Below are positions 62,601-64,000 of a stretch of 64,000 nucleotides of DNA, one piece after another. Location of the stretch: the NCBI GenBank assembly GCA_947846985.1, contig CANTUZ010000004.1, forward strand, positions 186,001 to 250,000, given 5' to 3'. The notes under the pieces are model-generated. The model did no database searches. It saw nothing but the letters and a program-made list of their open reading frames with translations, and was not told where the DNA came from. Position 1 is the stretch's first letter, and the number at the start of each line of letters is the position of its first letter. Position numbers and translations under genes: made by a program. Source of the DNA: Fratercula arctica (Eukaryota > Chordata > Aves > Charadriiformes > Alcidae).

Positions 62601-63630
62601 GATGTGGCTGTTTTTCCGTGAGCAGAGCCCACAGCTCAAGCCATGTGTGCTGCCAGGGTCACCTCAGGCCCAAAGCCCTCAGGCTCTTTAAGTGATTTTT
62701 CATCCCCGCCTGCCATTTCATTCCCTCTAACAGGATACCACGGCAACTCCGACCCGAAGGATAAGCCATGAGTTAGCACAGCTTTCTCTCCAGGGAACGT
62801 CAGCCTCAGTCCTATTTTTAAACTGAATATATCCTACCGCTGTGCTGGAAGAATGAGAATGCAGAGGGAAGGATGGAAAAGTTACACGGGGGAAGGACGG
62901 ACAAGGGGTGCGAGGGACAGGCCGGTGCAGCATCGTCCCTCCAGTACCCCGGCGAGGTGCTGCGGTGGGAGCACGAACCTCGTGCCTTCGCTCTGGTCCC
63001 CCCGGAGTCGCTTCCTCGGGGAGGGTGAACCCCGTGGGGCAGCACTTCCCGAAGCGACCAGGGCAGCGCTGGCCCCGCTCCCCGGGCAGCGTCCCACCCG
63101 AGCCCGCGGGGCGCAGCACCCCCAGCGCCCCCCGGGGGGAGGCAGCCCCCCAACCTCCCCTTCCCTAAGGCTGCAGCTCACCCCGGGTGAGGGCGGCGGG
63201 GAGCGAGGAGCTCCATCACCCCAGAAGGACCCCTAAGGACGGGGAAGCCGCAGCTCCGGGAGGGTTTTGCCCTGAAGCCCCCCGCGCTGGGGCACGGCCA
63301 GACGCCCCCCGGCCCCCCCGAGCCCCCCTGGCACTCACTGAGCGGGCTGGCGTCGTGGGCGCCGTCCACCCGTCCGTCGGGGTGCAGCTGAAGGTGGAAG
63401 CCGATGCCCACCCGGCAATACAGCCGGCCCCGCCGCCGCCCCGGGCGGCTCCGCGGGAACCGGCTCGGCCCCGCCGCCGCCGCCGCCGGGGAGGAGGAGG
63501 AGGAGGAAGAGGAGGAGGAGGAAGGCGCGGGGGCGTTGCGGCCCGGCTGCGCCCCGCCGGGCACCTGCTCCCGCCGGGCGCGGGCGGGCAGGGCGAGGAG
63601 GAGGAGGAGGAGGAGGAAGGACGGGCTCAT
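56293..63630 (-). CDS. FGF5: FGF5, fibroblast growth factor 5 (complete, three coding exons)
   Basis: Secreted heparin-binding growth factor that signals through FGF receptors; in mammals it is known for ending the hair growth phase. Joining 63630-63339, 60897-60794 and 56631-56293 gives 735 nt, or 244 residues plus stop. Residues 1 to about 18 form a signal peptide with a seven-Leu core. Residues 37-47 are eleven serines followed by five alanines. The FGF core starts near residue 70 ([12 protein letters not shown]) and continues through [20 protein letters not shown] (111-130). It ends with NKRGKAKRG and a basic, Pro-rich tail finishing KYRLKFRFG, which is diagnostic of FGF5 rather than FGF4 or FGF6. 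Human FGF5 is about 268 residues; the shortfall is in the linker and tail. Both introns have GT-AG ends and family-typical phases. The start at 63630 matches the known N-terminus and has A at -3; an in-frame ATG lies 33 nt upstream. The mammalian N-glycosylation sequon is absent (residues 89-91 read DGA). Confidence 0.97.
57040..57180. promoter_or_regulatory. Candidate regulatory block with perfect octamer, FGF5 intron 2
   Basis: An AT-rich block with CTTAATAAT followed by a perfect octamer ATTTGCAT at 57072-57079 and TTTGATTG. It sits in otherwise GC-rich intron about 410-550 bases upstream of FGF5 exon 3. Confidence 0.35.
57768..57774 (+). promoter_or_regulatory. AP-1 consensus site
   Basis: Perfect TGACTCA within FGF5 intron 2. 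A single site could be chance. Confidence 0.3.
58071..58078. promoter_or_regulatory. Full CRE palindrome
   Basis: Perfect TGACGTCA in FGF5 intron 2. The 8-base palindrome containing a CpG is rarer than chance in methylated vertebrate DNA, so it may be functional (CREB/ATF). Confidence 0.35.
59034..59068. repeat. A-rich low-complexity tract
   Basis: Two A runs of about 13 separated by GAAAAG, grading into GGAAGGAGGG. No target-site duplications or element body are visible next to it. Confidence 0.85.
59150..59570. promoter_or_regulatory. Candidate enhancer in FGF5 intron 2
   Basis: About 420 bases with many spaced transcription-factor-like words: CTTTTATCTG, AACTCATTAGG, TTGCATTATCGG, TAATTGAGG, GACAATTAACC, TTTGATTTAATT and CATAAATCAAGG. 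There are no repeats and no reading frame of note. This texture is typical of deeply conserved noncoding elements, but conservation was not tested. Confidence 0.4.
59605..59700. repeat. Pyrimidine-rich tract
   Basis: CT-rich low-complexity sequence (CCCCTCTCCTCTCCTCCC and similar) just after the candidate enhancer in FGF5 intron 2. Confidence 0.7.
60529..60541. repeat. G13 homopolymer followed by A/G-rich tract
   Basis: Thirteen G then an AAGAAAAGAAAAAAAG-type purine tract to about 60572, in FGF5 intron 2 about 250 bases downstream of exon 2. Confidence 0.9.
60794..60897 (-). CDS. FGF5: FGF5 coding exon 2
   Basis: 104 nt encode the end of Ser98 to Ser132, starting [12 protein letters not shown] and ending KKGKLHAS. 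The acceptor is CCTAG before 60897 and the donor is GTAAGT at 60793-60788. Its length equals the 104-base second exon of mammalian FGF5, whose skipping yields the short antagonist isoform FGF5S. Skipping it here would also shift the frame. It is AT-rich, in contrast to the GC-rich exons on both sides. Confidence 0.96.
60898..63338 (-). other. FGF5: FGF5 intron 1 (2441 nt)
   Basis: GT-AG intron, phase 1. It is GC-rich near exon 1 (part of the promoter CpG island) and becomes more balanced towards exon 2. It includes Pro-coding-like GC blocks at 61450-62700 that read open in several frames, as expected of GC-rich noncoding DNA. I see no additional exon or transposable element in it. Confidence 0.85.
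63339..63630 (-). CDS. FGF5: FGF5 coding exon 1 (signal peptide, Ser-rich linker, start of FGF core)
   Basis: 292 nt encode residues 1-97 plus one base of Ser98. The donor GTGAGT at 63338-63333 follows CTCA, giving a phase 1 intron as in other FGF genes. The hydrophobic Leu run and the poly-Ser run are both written in a GAG/CTC repeat, read in different frames. The exon is extremely GC-rich and lies in a CpG island. Confidence 0.95.
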
Positions 63631-63660
63631 GCTGCCAGTGGGAGGGAGGGCGCCGCGCCG

Positions 63661-63663
63661 CAT
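63661..63663 (-). promoter_or_regulatory. FGF5: In-frame upstream ATG of FGF5
   Basis: This is the only ATG between the predicted transcription start and the canonical ATG at 63630. It is in frame and would add 11 residues ([11 protein letters not shown]) before MSPSF, giving 255 residues. It has G at -3 but C at +4, a weaker context than the canonical ATG. It could act as an alternative start; no stop intervenes. Confidence 0.5.
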
Positions 63664-63753
63664 CCCGCTCCGCCGCCGAGCCCCGGCGGGGGGACCGGCC
63701 ACGGGGAGGTGGGGGGGGGACCGGGACGCCCCTCCCCGCCGCCGCCACCGGGG

Positions 63754-63761
63754 TATTTATA
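63754..63761 (-). promoter_or_regulatory. FGF5: TATA box of FGF5
   Basis: Read on the minus strand this is TATAAATA, flanked by GC-rich sequence, 124 nt upstream of the FGF5 ATG. It predicts a transcription start near 63725-63730 and a 5' UTR of about 95 nt. Confidence 0.75.
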
Positions 63762-64000
63762 AGCGGGCGGCGGCCCCGCACCTGTGCCCGGCCCCGGCAG
63801 CGCCGAGCACCCCCCGCACCGCCGTCCCCCCCCACCCCCCACCCCGCGGCAGATGCTGGGGCTCGGGGGGTGCATAAATCTGGGGAATTAACTTGTCCTC
63901 CCCGCCGAGACGGAGGGACTGGGGCTGCGCCTCGGGTTACCGCCCAGAAATACCTTGTCAGCGGGCAAGGGGGCTCGGCGGAACCCGCGGGATGGGGAAG

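Larger units (their letters stand above)
62880..64000. promoter_or_regulatory. FGF5: CpG island covering FGF5 promoter, exon 1 and start of intron 1
   Basis: A dense run of CpG dinucleotides and GC boxes extends from intron 1 through exon 1 to the right edge of the window, where it is cut off. The upstream part (63830-63960) contains C-rich tracts and a TGCATAAAT / GAATTAAC segment that stands out as AT-rich within the island. Confidence 0.75.

Noticed and set aside
62155..62691. 178-codon plus-strand open frame in FGF5 intron 1
   Set aside because: Low stop-codon density in GC-rich DNA; Pro/Ala/Gly-rich with no domain and not supported by splice sites.
1..64000. CRISPR arrays, tRNA or rRNA genes, prokaryotic operons, intact endogenous retrovirus
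   Set aside because: No regular spaced repeats, cloverleaf candidates, ribosomal sequence or retroviral gene or LTR pairs were seen by eye.

Overview
The window is vertebrate nuclear DNA and almost certainly avian. It has truncated CR1 retrotransposon tails of bird type, a compact GC-rich gene neighbourhood and short introns. I cannot name the species. No bacterial, viral or organellar genes are visible.

Two protein-coding genes are supported, both on the minus strand and both recognised from protein similarity plus clean splice signals. FGF5 (fibroblast growth factor 5) is complete: three coding exons at 63630-63339, 60897-60794 and 56631-56293 give 244 residues. It has a signal peptide, a Ser-rich linker and a full FGF core. 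Downstream of it, CFAP299 (cilia- and flagella-associated protein 299, the former C4orf22 family) begins at 51221. Its first two coding exons are at 51221-51129 and 49648-49527. The order FGF5 then CFAP299 in the same orientation matches the known vertebrate PRDM8-FGF5-CFAP299-BMP3 block. PRDM8 would therefore be expected to the right of the window and the rest of CFAP299 to the left.

Layout: 1-49526 is AT-richer DNA that I interpret as part of the very long CFAP299 intron 2. I could not find exon 3 or any intact gene in it. It holds two CR1 tails, several homopolymers including a 28-base G run, isolated CpG-dense patches, and AT-rich blocks that look like regulatory elements. From about 49.5 kb rightwards the DNA becomes GC-rich. 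49.5-51.9 kb holds the CFAP299 5' end and its CpG-island promoter. 51.9-56.3 kb is a roughly 5 kb intergenic gap plus the FGF5 3' UTR, with several enhancer-like AT-rich segments. 56.3-63.6 kb is FGF5, and 63.6-64.0 kb is its TATA-containing CpG-island promoter.

The genes do not form a pathway: FGF5 is a secreted signalling ligand and CFAP299 a ciliary/sperm protein. They share a neighbourhood, and enhancer-like sequences between and inside them may serve FGF5, PRDM8 or BMP3. I found no convincing undescribed system. The best leads are loss of the FGF5 glycosylation sequon, an in-frame upstream FGF5 start codon, coding trinucleotide repeats in FGF5 exon 1, candidate enhancers, and a stretch around 28.4-30.4 kb whose minus strand looks like broken coding sequence.
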